Shown one piece after another: positions 6,038 through 11,883 of a DNA stretch of 11,883 nt. How positions within the stretch are numbered: the stretch's first letter is position 1; the number at the start of each line of letters is the position of its first letter. Location: positions 1 through 11,883 of the forward strand of contig VAYX01000063.1 of assembly GCA_005885325.1 (NCBI GenBank), written 5' to 3'. A program made the translations under genes and the position numbers. The notes under the pieces were generated by a model, which saw only the letters and a program-made list of their open reading frames with translations, made no database searches and had not been told where the DNA came from. The stretch comes from Actinomycetota bacterium (GTDB lineage: Bacteria; Actinomycetota; UBA4738; HRBIN12).

Positions 6038-6502
6038 ATGACGACACTCGAGGCCGGAGACGTCGCACCGCCGTTCGAGCTGTTGGACCAACACGGCAAG
6101 CCGGTTCGGCTCGCGGATTTCCGCGGGCGCAAGCTGCTGGTCTATTTCTACCCGGAGGCCGACACTCCCGGATGCACCACCCAGTCGTGCTCGGTGCGGG
6201 ACCATCGCAAGGACCTCGCCGGGATCGGGATGGACGTGGTGGGGATCTCGCCCGACCAGCCGGAGAAGCAACTGGCGTTCGACGAGAAGTACGGCCTGGG
6301 GTTCCCCTTGCTCTCGGACCCGGACCACGCGATCGCCGACGCCTGGGGCACCTGGGGAGAGAAGTCCCGCAACGGCCGGAGCTACCAGGGCATCATCCGG
6401 TCGTCCTTCCTCGTCGACGAGGACCGACGGATCGAGCGGGCGTGGTACTCGGTGAAGCCCGAGGACACCGTCCCGAAAGCCCTCGAAGCGCTCCGGACCT
6501 GA
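6038..6502 (+). CDS. bcp: Thioredoxin-dependent peroxiredoxin, Bcp/PrxQ type
   Basis: A 154-residue cytoplasmic enzyme that reduces hydrogen peroxide and organic hydroperoxides, normally recycled by thioredoxin. The thioredoxin-like fold opens with APPFELLDQHGKPVRLADFRG (10-30), followed by the signature LLVYFYPEADTPGCTTQSC. C46 is the peroxidatic cysteine in PGCT and C51, five residues on, is the usual resolving cysteine of atypical two-cysteine Bcp proteins. VVGISPDQPEKQLAF, FPLLSD and the late R-S-S-F-L-V-D strand are also family hallmarks. Length is normal. It is first in a plus-strand group, with an AIM24-type gene 64 bases downstream. A palindrome and a -10-like box before the ATG suggest its own regulated, leaderless promoter. 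Very confident assignment. Confidence 0.96.
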   Translation: MTTLEAGDVAPPFELLDQHGKPVRLADFRGRKLLVYFYPEADTPGCTTQSCSVRDHRKDLAGIGMDVVGISPDQPEKQLAFDEKYGLGFPLLSDPDHAIADAWGTWGEKSRNGRSYQGIIRSSFLVDEDRRIERAWYSVKPEDTVPKALEALRT

Positions 6503-6554
6503 CCCAGGCGCCCGCGAGGTGTCGGGCCGCCTATCATCCGGCTACCACCGGTCG

Positions 6555-6564
6555 AAAGGGGAAG
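6555..6564 (+). promoter_or_regulatory. Shine-Dalgarno deciding the AIM24-type gene start
   Basis: AAAGGGGAAG ends two bases before the GTG at 6567 (GGGG centred about seven to eight bases upstream). It supports 6567 over the in-frame upstream GTG at 6519. A TATCAT at 6532-6537 could be the -10 box of a separate promoter. Confidence 0.6.
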
Positions 6565-6566
6565 CC

Positions 6567-7286
6567 GTGAACACCGAGATCCTGTACGCGCCGTCGTACT
6601 CGCTCGCCGTCGTCTCGATGGCGCGTGGCGAGATCATCCAGGCCGAATCCGGAGCGATGGTCAGCATGACCGAAGGCGTGGACATGCAGACATCGTCGAA
6701 GGGCGGCATGCTGAAGGGCCTGAAGCGGGCCGCGTTGGGCGGCGAGTCGATGTTCATCAATACGTTCACCGCCGAGCGCGACGCCGAGATTACCATGGCG
6801 CCGGCCTTCCCCGGCGACGTGCGGCAGATGCGGCTGGAGAACGAGACGCTCTACGTTCAGTCCGGCTCCTACATGGCGTCAACCGGAGACATCGACATCG
6901 ACACCAAGTGGGGCGGTGCGAAGACGTTCTTCTCCGGCGAAGGGTTCTTCCTCCTCAAGCTGACCGGCACCGGCGATCTGCTGGTCTCCTCGTACGGAGC
7001 GATCCGCGAGATCGCCCTCGAGGCGGGCCAGAAGATGATCGTCGACACCGGCCACGTGGTGGCGTTCAGCCAGAGCGTGGGCTACGAGGTGCACAAGGTG
7101 GGCGGTTGGAAGCAGACCATCCTGTCCGGCGAAGGACTGGTCGTCCATCTCACCGGCCCCGGCCGCGCCCTCCTCCAGACCAGGAGCGCGCATGCCCTGG
7201 CCGGATGGCTTTCGCCTCTACTCCCATCTGGCTCCGACTCCGCGAGCAAGAGCATCAACATCGGCGGCTTCAAGCTCGGAGGGTGA
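6567..7286 (+). CDS. AIM24 / TIGR00266 family protein
   Basis: A 239-residue protein from the GTG at 6567 (VNTEILYAPSYSLAVVSMAR). It is an almost all-beta, glycine-rich protein with the family's typical path: L-x-V-x-L/M near the start, QAESGAMVSMTEGVDMQT, GGMLKGLKRAALGGESMFIN, TLYVQSGSYMAS, GEGFFLLKLTGTGDLLVSSYGA, IVDTGHVVAFS and the closing GEGLVVHLTGPGRALLQTR. The tail (about 210-239) is serine-rich and ends GGFKLGG. There are no signal peptide, membrane helix or enzyme active-site residues. AIM24-type proteins are double-psi-beta-barrel-like trimers whose bacterial role is poorly known; the mitochondrial relative affects inner-membrane organisation. It follows the peroxiredoxin on the same strand and may be partly co-transcribed with it, though it appears to have its own ribosome-binding site. 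Confidence 0.9.
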   Translation: MNTEILYAPSYSLAVVSMARGEIIQAESGAMVSMTEGVDMQTSSKGGMLKGLKRAALGGESMFINTFTAERDAEITMAPAFPGDVRQMRLENETLYVQSGSYMASTGDIDIDTKWGGAKTFFSGEGFFLLKLTGTGDLLVSSYGAIREIALEAGQKMIVDTGHVVAFSQSVGYEVHKVGGWKQTILSGEGLVVHLTGPGRALLQTRSAHALAGWLSPLLPSGSDSASKSINIGGFKLGG

Positions 7287-7342
7287 CGTTTTCCTCGAGG
7301 TCGATCCGCTGAGGTGCTCGCTTCCCGCAGACATCGATCGGG

Positions 7343-7348
7343 TACGCT
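7343..7348 (+). promoter_or_regulatory. -10 box of probable leaderless promoter (79-residue gene)
   Basis: TACGCT (TANNNT) ends six bases before the GTG at 7355, the same spacing as for the peroxiredoxin gene, and no Shine-Dalgarno precedes the start. Confidence 0.45.
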
Positions 7349-7354
7349 CGACAG

Positions 7355-7594
7355 GTGCTGCGCGAAGAAGAGGCCCTGGTCGTTGAGATCAAGCCATTCA
7401 ATCTGCACGGGGTGAGCTACCAGGACGTGACGATCGCCTACCGAGACCGATCGCTCGACCATGCTCGGCTGGGGCCGGAGGCCGTCCCCGCGAACCTCCA
7501 GTCCGGCGATGCCGTACTGGTCACGAAGGTGGCGAACATGGTCGTTTCCTTGCGTCGCTCCTCCGAAGGAAACGAGGAGGGAGGAGCATCGTGA
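7355..7594 (+). CDS. Small orphan protein, 79 residues
   Basis: Starts at a GTG (MLREEEALVVEIKPFNLHGV) and ends EEGGAS. It consists of alternating short hydrophobic strands (ALVVEIKPF, YQDVTIAYRD, GDAVLVTKVANMVVSLRR), a proline/glycine-containing turn, and a basic-to-acidic tail, suggesting a compact small beta-barrel or OB-like fold. It is cytoplasmic, with no cysteine. I do not recognise the family. The last codons overlap the start of the following monooxygenase-like gene by four bases (GTGA), so the two are translationally coupled and probably act together or are co-regulated. A leaderless promoter is likely just upstream. A non-coding reading is less likely because third positions are mostly G or C and the coupling is precise. 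Confidence 0.65.
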   Translation: MLREEEALVVEIKPFNLHGVSYQDVTIAYRDRSLDHARLGPEAVPANLQSGDAVLVTKVANMVVSLRRSSEGNEEGGAS

Positions 7595-7893
7595 TCGCCC
7601 GGATCTGGAGGGGAGCAACGCGGGAGGCCGATGCCGAGGCATACGTCGAATACCTCCGCGGCACCGGCCTCAAAGCGTATCGGGACACGCCCGGCAACAA
7701 GGGCGCCTGGGTCCTGTGGCGGGTCGCCGACGGCCGGGCGGAGTTCCTGACCCTCAGCTTCTGGGAGTCGAAGGAGGCCATCATGGGGTTCGCCGGCGAG
7801 GACATGGAGCGGGCCGTCTTCTACCCAAAGGACGACCGGTACTTGGTGGAACGCGACAGCACGGTCAGGCACTTCGACGTGACCGAGGCGTAG
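7591..7893 (+). CDS. Antibiotic-biosynthesis-monooxygenase-like small protein
   Basis: A 100-residue protein, MIARIWRGATREADAEAYVEYL, then GLKAYRDTPGNKGAWVLWRV, EFLTLSFWESKEAIMGFAGEDME and VRHFDVTEA. This is the beta-alpha-beta-beta-alpha-beta order of the dimeric alpha/beta-barrel (ABM) superfamily, with the familiar F/W-W-E-S-K/x-E-A-I motif in the second helix region. Members include cofactor-free monooxygenases, haem-degrading enzymes and many uncharacterised stress-linked proteins. I see no residue set that would fix a reaction. The GTG start is preceded by a strong GGAGGGAGGAG stretch and overlaps the stop of the upstream orphan gene. The stop lies three bases from the stop of the convergent secreted protein gene, leaving no room for a terminator between them. 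Confidence 0.85.
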   Translation: MIARIWRGATREADAEAYVEYLRGTGLKAYRDTPGNKGAWVLWRVADGRAEFLTLSFWESKEAIMGFAGEDMERAVFYPKDDRYLVERDSTVRHFDVTEA

Positions 7894-7896
7894 CGC

Positions 7897-8646
7897 TCAG
7901 CCAGTCACGCTGACGAGCTGTGCGAACTCGTTCGGCCCGGTGAGCGACTGCTCACTCACGATGCCGATCCCAGGACCGTAGACCTTCTGATCGTAGGCGC
8001 CAGGCTCGACCTGTGTCGCCTCGAGCGTCGTGAGGACGTTGCGCACGTTCCCATACGGGACCCGCAACGAACCGCTGGTCCCGACCACCCAGGCGGTGTC
8101 CTCCGCCTGACCCGCGTAGCACTCCTGCCGGTACGCGTCGGGGATCTGCGGATGCGCTTCCATGATGATCCCGGGCTGGGCGCCGTCGACTCCCGCCTGG
8201 AAGGACCCCGACGTGTCCGCCTTTCCGTTGGGCAGGAAAGCGGTCGTGTCTTCGCCCAGGTACCAGACGTTGCCGTCCCCGTCCTGCGCGTAGTAGTCGA
8301 ACGTCTTCTCGAGGACGCTACCGTCGTGGGTGGCAACGTCGTTCACGACCGTCGTGGAGACACCCAGGATGTCCTTCTTCTGGTCGGTGACGGTGACGGT
8401 GTCCGTCTGCGTCTGCCCGTCCTTGATCCCCGTGTAGACGAGCTTCCTCCCCACGGGCAGCGGGAAGTAGGGGTTGTCGATGACGGTGACGAAGTCGTTG
8501 GGAAGCACGGGCTTGTACGTCGTGCCGCAGGCCGAGGCGCTGGACGGCGCGCTCGACGCCCACGGCGCCCAGATCACCGCGCCTGTTCCGACCAGCGCCG
8601 CCGCGACGCCGACGAACACCTTCGCTGCCAAGGAGAACCGTGCCAT
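7897..8646 (-). CDS. Conserved secreted protein, unknown function
   Basis: A 249-residue product from the ATG at 8646, with a good Shine-Dalgarno (GAGGAGG) about eight bases upstream. Residues 7-27 are a hydrophobic signal segment (AAKVFVGVAAALVGTGAVIWA). Cleavage near residues 34-39 is likely; C40 follows SASA, but the -3 residue is not a usual lipobox residue, so lipidation is doubtful. The mature part carries conserved-looking motifs of a widespread but unnamed family: IDNPYFPLPVGRKLVYTG (56-73), VNDVATHDGSVLEKTFDYYA (101-120), QDGDGNVWYLGEDT (121-134), AGVDGAQPGIIMEA (151-164) and DAYRQECYAGQAEDTA (170-185). C40 and C176 are the only cysteines and could pair. It is probably exported and mostly beta. 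It is convergent with the ABM-like gene; no role can be stated from context. Confidence 0.85.
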   Translation of the reverse strand: MARFSLAAKVFVGVAAALVGTGAVIWAPWASSAPSSASACGTTYKPVLPNDFVTVIDNPYFPLPVGRKLVYTGIKDGQTQTDTVTVTDQKKDILGVSTTVVNDVATHDGSVLEKTFDYYAQDGDGNVWYLGEDTTAFLPNGKADTSGSFQAGVDGAQPGIIMEAHPQIPDAYRQECYAGQAEDTAWVVGTSGSLRVPYGNVRNVLTTLEATQVEPGAYDQKVYGPGIGIVSEQSLTGPNEFAQLVSVTG

Positions 8647-8725
8647 TGGGGGCCTCCTCTCGGGGGACGACTCCGGACGATCATGCCATCGCTCGATGAG
8701 AGGACGATGAAACCAGGGATCGGGA

Positions 8726-9595
8726 TCATCGTTTGGCGGCCAGCCGTTGGCTGGCGTTCGGACGGCGAGTGCTCGACCGGTCCAGGCTGAGCTCGTAGCC
8801 GGCCAGGAGCATCATGTTCGACAGGTAGAGCCACAGGGCAAGGAACACGACCGAGGCGATGCCGCTGGTCGCGTAGTGCGCCTGGAAGTCGGCTCCGAGG
8901 TTCAGGAACAGGACGAACAGCAACGAGATCACCGAGATCCCCGCCGCGACGGCAGCCGCGGCTCGGAGGATCTGCACCCACAGCAACCGGCGACCGGGAA
9001 ACAGGCGGTAGATCAGGGTGACGACCGCCGTCGTGGCCACGAATCCGAACGCCAGGGCAAGGGCCCACCCGATGACCAGCGAGCTCCCGTCCTCCCCGAC
9101 AAGCGCCGTCCCTGCGTACGAGGCGATCAGTCCACCGATCACGAAGGCCGGCAGCAACACGGCCAGCGTGAGCGCGCGGCCCCGTGCCGGTTTCGGCGGG
9201 CCAGATCGTCCGGAGAGCTCGTGGAACGCCCGGGCCAATCCGGAGCCATATGCCGTCGCCGGCCACAGGGCCGACGCGATCGACACCAGGCCCAGCGCGG
9301 TGCCCGAGTTCGCCACCTGGTTCAAAGCGTTGCCGGCACCCAATCCCGGTGGCGCCGCGCGCTGCAGCTCCTGGGCGAGTTGGCGAACACGGTCGTCACC
9401 GACGATCAGGCTGATCACCCAGAGCACGGTGATCGTGAGGGGAGCGAAGGAGACCACCGCGTAGAAGGCAAGGGCTGCCGCAAACAGCGGGATGTCCTTG
9501 CGCCGCAGCCGTTCCACGAGGCGGATCGGCGTTTCGGGCAGCTGGTCCAGGACCCGGTCGACCAGGACCGAAGGACGAACGGTGGTCCTGCTCAC
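8726..9595 (-). CDS. YihY/virulence factor BrkB family membrane protein
   Basis: A 289-residue inner-membrane protein. I take the GTG at 9595 (VSRTTVRPSVLVDRVLDQLP), which has a GGAG stretch close upstream; the longer frame to 9673 would add an arginine-rich, non-protein-like extension. The family pattern is clear: a basic amphipathic N-terminus ending in RRKDIPLFAAALAFYAVVSFAPL, about six membrane helices, SALWPATAYGSGLARAFHEL in the middle, LIYRLFPGRRLLW, and the final GADFQAHYATSGIASVVFLALWLYLSNMMLLAGYEL. The tail is short and basic. Once called ribonuclease BN by mistake, the family has no settled function; transport or envelope roles are suggested. It lies between the secreted protein gene and the ABC transporter genes on the same strand, with separate gaps of 79 and 125 bases, so it may have its own promoter. 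Confidence 0.93.
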   Translation of the reverse strand: MSRTTVRPSVLVDRVLDQLPETPIRLVERLRRKDIPLFAAALAFYAVVSFAPLTITVLWVISLIVGDDRVRQLAQELQRAAPPGLGAGNALNQVANSGTALGLVSIASALWPATAYGSGLARAFHELSGRSGPPKPARGRALTLAVLLPAFVIGGLIASYAGTALVGEDGSSLVIGWALALAFGFVATTAVVTLIYRLFPGRRLLWVQILRAAAAVAAGISVISLLFVLFLNLGADFQAHYATSGIASVVFLALWLYLSNMMLLAGYELSLDRSSTRRPNASQRLAAKR

Positions 9596-9720
9596 GGCTC
9601 CGGCCCCCCGGCCACACGGATCTCGCGCCCGCGCACGCCGGGTACGTACCCACGACGAGCAGCGCCCACGCACGGGCAGCCTGGCCGCCTTCAGCGTGGA
9701 TCCGGACCTGACGGTCGCTG

Positions 9721-10488
9721 CTAGTTCACGTCACGGGTGCGGAACATCACCACGCTCACGGCGAAGAGCGCCGCGGCGTAGGCGGCGAGGAGGACCAGGG
9801 CCTGGAACATCGTGCGCTGGAACGACAAGCCCACGTTTCCTCCAGTGATGAACACCGCGGCGTTGTCCGTGAACAGCCAGCGCTGCCATGCGGGACGCAA
9901 TCCCCGAACGAGGTTCTCCACGACGGCGAGGTATGCAAAGCCGGCGCCGAGGGCAGCCGCCGTGTTGCGCCCGATCGAGGCCACGGCGAAGCCGACGACG
10001 GAGGCCACGGTGGCCAACGTTGCCGCCCGGACCGCAACGCCGCCCGTCTCGCGCAACCAGGACGCATCGATCCCTTCGGTCGTCCCTCGGAACATGGCAT
10101 CAAGGCTTAGGACCCCTCCCAGAACTGCCTGGAGCGCCATCCCCAGGGCGAACACCGAGACGGCGCAGGCGAGCACCTTCGCCACGATCACACGGGGGCG
10201 GCGCGGCTCCCACGTGAGCAGCGTCGTGATGGTCCCGACGCGCCAGTCGGCACCGATGAACGAGGCTCCGAGGAGCCATCCGGCGATGATCAGCGGGATG
10301 CTCGTGCCCTTCAGGACGTCGGGGAGCATGGTCAACGGGAACCGAGGGTCCGCCCCAACCTCGGGGCTGGAACGGACGGCGACGATCACCCCGGCGATGG
10401 CGATCCCCAGGAGGGCAAGGCCGGCCACGATCCTGACCAGGTGCCGAGACCGCATCCGCCGGAACTCCGCGGCCAGGAGCGCGGTCAC
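9721..10488 (-). CDS. ABC-2 type transporter permease
   Basis: A 255-residue integral-membrane permease starting at the GTG at 10488, which overlaps the ATPase stop by four bases (GTGA), indicating translational coupling. The upstream in-frame extension to 10779 lies inside the ATPase gene and is not believable. The N-terminus has the typical ALLAAEFRRMRSRHLVRIV amphipathic stretch, then about six helices (around 20-38, 63-82, 105-130, 150-178, 183-200, 225-248). The segment ADWRVGTITTLLTWEPRRPRV between helices 2 and 3 is a common actinobacterial ABC-2 signature. A long extracytoplasmic segment lies before the second helix. With the ATPase it should form an exporter; the substrate (lipid, peptide, drug or polymer) cannot be read from the sequence. 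Confidence 0.92.
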   Translation of the reverse strand: MTALLAAEFRRMRSRHLVRIVAGLALLGIAIAGVIVAVRSSPEVGADPRFPLTMLPDVLKGTSIPLIIAGWLLGASFIGADWRVGTITTLLTWEPRRPRVIVAKVLACAVSVFALGMALQAVLGGVLSLDAMFRGTTEGIDASWLRETGGVAVRAATLATVASVVGFAVASIGRNTAAALGAGFAYLAVVENLVRGLRPAWQRWLFTDNAAVFITGGNVGLSFQRTMFQALVLLAAYAAALFAVSVVMFRTRDVN

Positions 10489-11411
10489 GGCGACGCCTCC
10501 TTCGGGGTCTCTCTTGTGAGGTCGAGGAACACGGTCTCCAGGTCCACCTCGTCGGGCCGCAGCTCGGTGAGGTACAGGCCCCGATCGGCGAGCGTTCGTG
10601 TCACGGTGGCCGCCTCCTCCGGCGGCAGCATGACCCGGATGGCGTGGTCGTCGGCGCTCGCGGCGATCCCCGCCGATCGAAGGGCCTCGAGTCCACCGGC
10701 CATGTCGTCGACCCGCACGATCAACCCCGCGGAGCGACCGGCCGCGAGGACCTCGCCGACGGGACCGGACGCAACGCATTTGCCCCGCGACAGGATCGCC
10801 ACTCGATCGGCCGTGTGCTGGACCTCGGTGAGGATGTGGCTGGAAACGAAGATGGTCCGCCCCTGATCTCCCAGCCGTCGCAACAACTCCCGGACCTCCT
10901 TGATGCCGGCTGGGTCGAGTCCATTGGCCGGCTCGTCCAGGATCAGGACGTCGGGGTCCTTGAGGAGGGCGGCCCCGATCCCCAACCGCTGGCGCATGCC
11001 GAGGGAGTAGGTCTTCACCAGGTCGTCGGCCCGATCGGCCAAGCCGACGCGCTCCAAGACGTCGCTGACGGCCTTGCGGCCGATGCCGTCGAGCCGCGCG
11101 AGCAGCTCGAGGTTCAGGCGGCCGGAGAAGCGGGGGAAGAACGTCGGCGTCTCCACGATGGAGCCGACACGGCGGATGACGGTGGCCAGGTTCTGCGGCG
11201 TCTCAGCACCGAGCAGGCGGCACCTCCCGGCCGTGGGGCGGACCAGGCCCAGGAGGCAGCGGATGGTCGTCGTCTTTCCCGCCCCGTTCGGTCCCAGGAA
11301 CGCGAAGACCCCTCCCTCGGGGACGACGAGGTCCAGGCCGTCGACGGCCAGCGTCCGGCCCCTTCGGCTCCGATACTCCTTACGGAGTCCTTCCACCTCG
11401 ATGACCGCCAT
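10485..11411 (-). CDS. ABC transporter ATP-binding protein (ABC-2 exporter type)
   Basis: A 308-residue cytoplasmic ATPase from the ATG at 11411, with AAGGAG about six bases upstream. Walker A is GPNGAGKTT (40-48). The Q-loop position carries glutamate in GSIVETPTFFPRFSG, usual for this DrrA/CcmA-like branch. The signature is YSLGMRQRL (135-143), Walker B VLILDEP (155-161), D-loop GLDP, and the switch histidine is H192 in SSHIL. A C-terminal extension of about 85 residues (about 220-308) ends with DLETVFLDLT, the usual tail of the drug or antibiotic exporter type. It is first in a two-gene operon with the overlapping permease. A TAGCGT on the minus strand (11433-11438) is a candidate -10 box. 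The transported molecule is unknown; multidrug or bacteriocin-type export is only a family-level guess. Confidence 0.95.
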   Translation of the reverse strand: MAVIEVEGLRKEYRSRRGRTLAVDGLDLVVPEGGVFAFLGPNGAGKTTTIRCLLGLVRPTAGRCRLLGAETPQNLATVIRRVGSIVETPTFFPRFSGRLNLELLARLDGIGRKAVSDVLERVGLADRADDLVKTYSLGMRQRLGIGAALLKDPDVLILDEPANGLDPAGIKEVRELLRRLGDQGRTIFVSSHILTEVQHTADRVAILSRGKCVASGPVGEVLAAGRSAGLIVRVDDMAGGLEALRSAGIAASADDHAIRVMLPPEEAATVTRTLADRGLYLTELRPDEVDLETVFLDLTRETPKEASP

Positions 11412-11432
11412 CCGGGCTCCTTCCCGACGCTC

Positions 11433-11438
11433 ACGCTA
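11433..11438 (-). promoter_or_regulatory. Candidate -10 box for the ABC transporter operon
   Basis: Minus-strand TAGCGT (TANNNT) lies 21 bases before the ATPase ATG, which would leave a short leader containing the AAGGAG ribosome-binding site. No clear -35 is visible, so this is weak. Confidence 0.25.
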
Positions 11439-11568
11439 GCGCGCTCCGCTTGACGCCGACACCCGTGCCCCCACCACAGCTCGCGTCGCACGGCAACCGC
11501 GTCCGGCGGATGCTGGCACCCCCCGCGATGAGGCGGCCACGAGGCGACGGTCCACCCTGGACAGGCGG

Positions 11569-11883
11569 TTACGCCGCGGAGATCGATGAGCCGCCGGAGA
11601 CGTCCCGACGGGTGAACTCGGGCGAGCCACGGTACGTGAGCGAGGAGGCGCCCGAGACCCCGGCGGAGATCGAGCCCGTCACTGAGACCTCCGCCTTGGA
11701 TGCCCCCGAGAGGTCGATCGTGAGGTCGCTCACCTGGAGCTTGACCGCGTCGAGCTTGCTGGCGCCGCTCCCCGTGACCTGGAGGCGCCCTGCGCTCCCG
11801 GTGAGGTTCGCGTTCGATGCCCCGGAGAGCTCGATGTTCGCCAGGTCCACCCCGGCCATCCCATCCAGCCGGCCCGCGCCGGA
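11569..11883 (-). CDS. DUF2807 (GIN-domain, adhesin-head-like) protein, C-terminal part
   Basis: Open to the right window edge; 104 codons plus a stop are visible, so the N-terminus (probably a signal peptide) is missing. An internal ATG at 11859 is not the real start because the repeat pattern continues upstream (SGAGRLDG). The protein is built of short beta-helix coils with repeated SGAS/SGAG turns: IELSGASNANLTG, VTGSGASKLDA, IDLSGASKAEVSV, AGVSGASSLTYRG, then VSGGSSI. This is the hallmark of DUF2807, a secreted or membrane-attached beta-helix domain of unknown role, found widely in bacteria. It lies on the same strand and upstream of the ABC exporter, 157 bases away, with no evident coupling. 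Confidence 0.88.
   Translation of the reverse strand, partial: SGAGRLDGMAGVDLANIELSGASNANLTGSAGRLQVTGSGASKLDAVKLQVSDLTIDLSGASKAEVSVTGSISAGVSGASSLTYRGSPEFTRRDVSGGSSISAA

Noticed and set aside
10488..10779. N-terminal extension of the permease
   Set aside because: It lies inside the ATPase coding sequence in another frame and is arginine/glycine-rich; the GTGA overlap gives a clear start at 10488.

Overview
This is a high-GC window with strong G/C bias at third codon positions, frequent GTG starts and some apparently leaderless promoters. It looks like a chromosomal segment of an Actinomycetota-type bacterium, probably an environmental or metagenomic lineage. That taxonomic call is inference from composition and gene families. 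I see no tRNA, rRNA, CRISPR array, insertion sequence, integrase or prophage gene. Every gene-free gap is shorter than 300 bases.

Left part (1-3506): a BNR/Asp-box beta-propeller protein on the minus strand runs off the left edge. It is divergent from a large plus-strand sensor gene. That sensor has an integral-membrane MASE1 domain, a coiled coil, a NarL-type histidine kinase core and an unusual C-terminal module of about 245 residues that I cannot assign to a family. The join between kinase and module (about 2560-2770) has lost coding bias, and a GTG start in another frame sits just before the module. The locus is therefore either a true fusion or two adjacent genes joined by small indels.

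Middle part (3481-5748), all minus strand: a VOC/PhnB-like protein, a frameshifted and truncated membrane-anchored gene (pseudogene), a 75-residue orphan protein with a repeat-rich operator-like region upstream, and a secreted protein with beta-helix-like features. This is the most accessory-looking stretch.

Plus-strand cluster (6038-7893): a Bcp/PrxQ-type peroxiredoxin, an AIM24/TIGR00266-type protein, a 79-residue orphan, and a small antibiotic-biosynthesis-monooxygenase-like protein coupled to the orphan by a GTGA overlap. Two of these genes have a TANNNT -10-like box exactly six bases before the start codon and no Shine-Dalgarno, which points to leaderless transcription.

Right part (7897-11883), all minus strand: a conserved secreted protein, a YihY/BrkB-family membrane protein, an ABC-2 type exporter (ATPase then permease, overlapping by four bases), and the 3' end of a DUF2807-type adhesin-head-like protein running off the right edge.

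I did not find a clear new defence or metabolic system. The best leads are the kinase plus unknown C-terminal module and the orphan small genes with their regulatory sequence.
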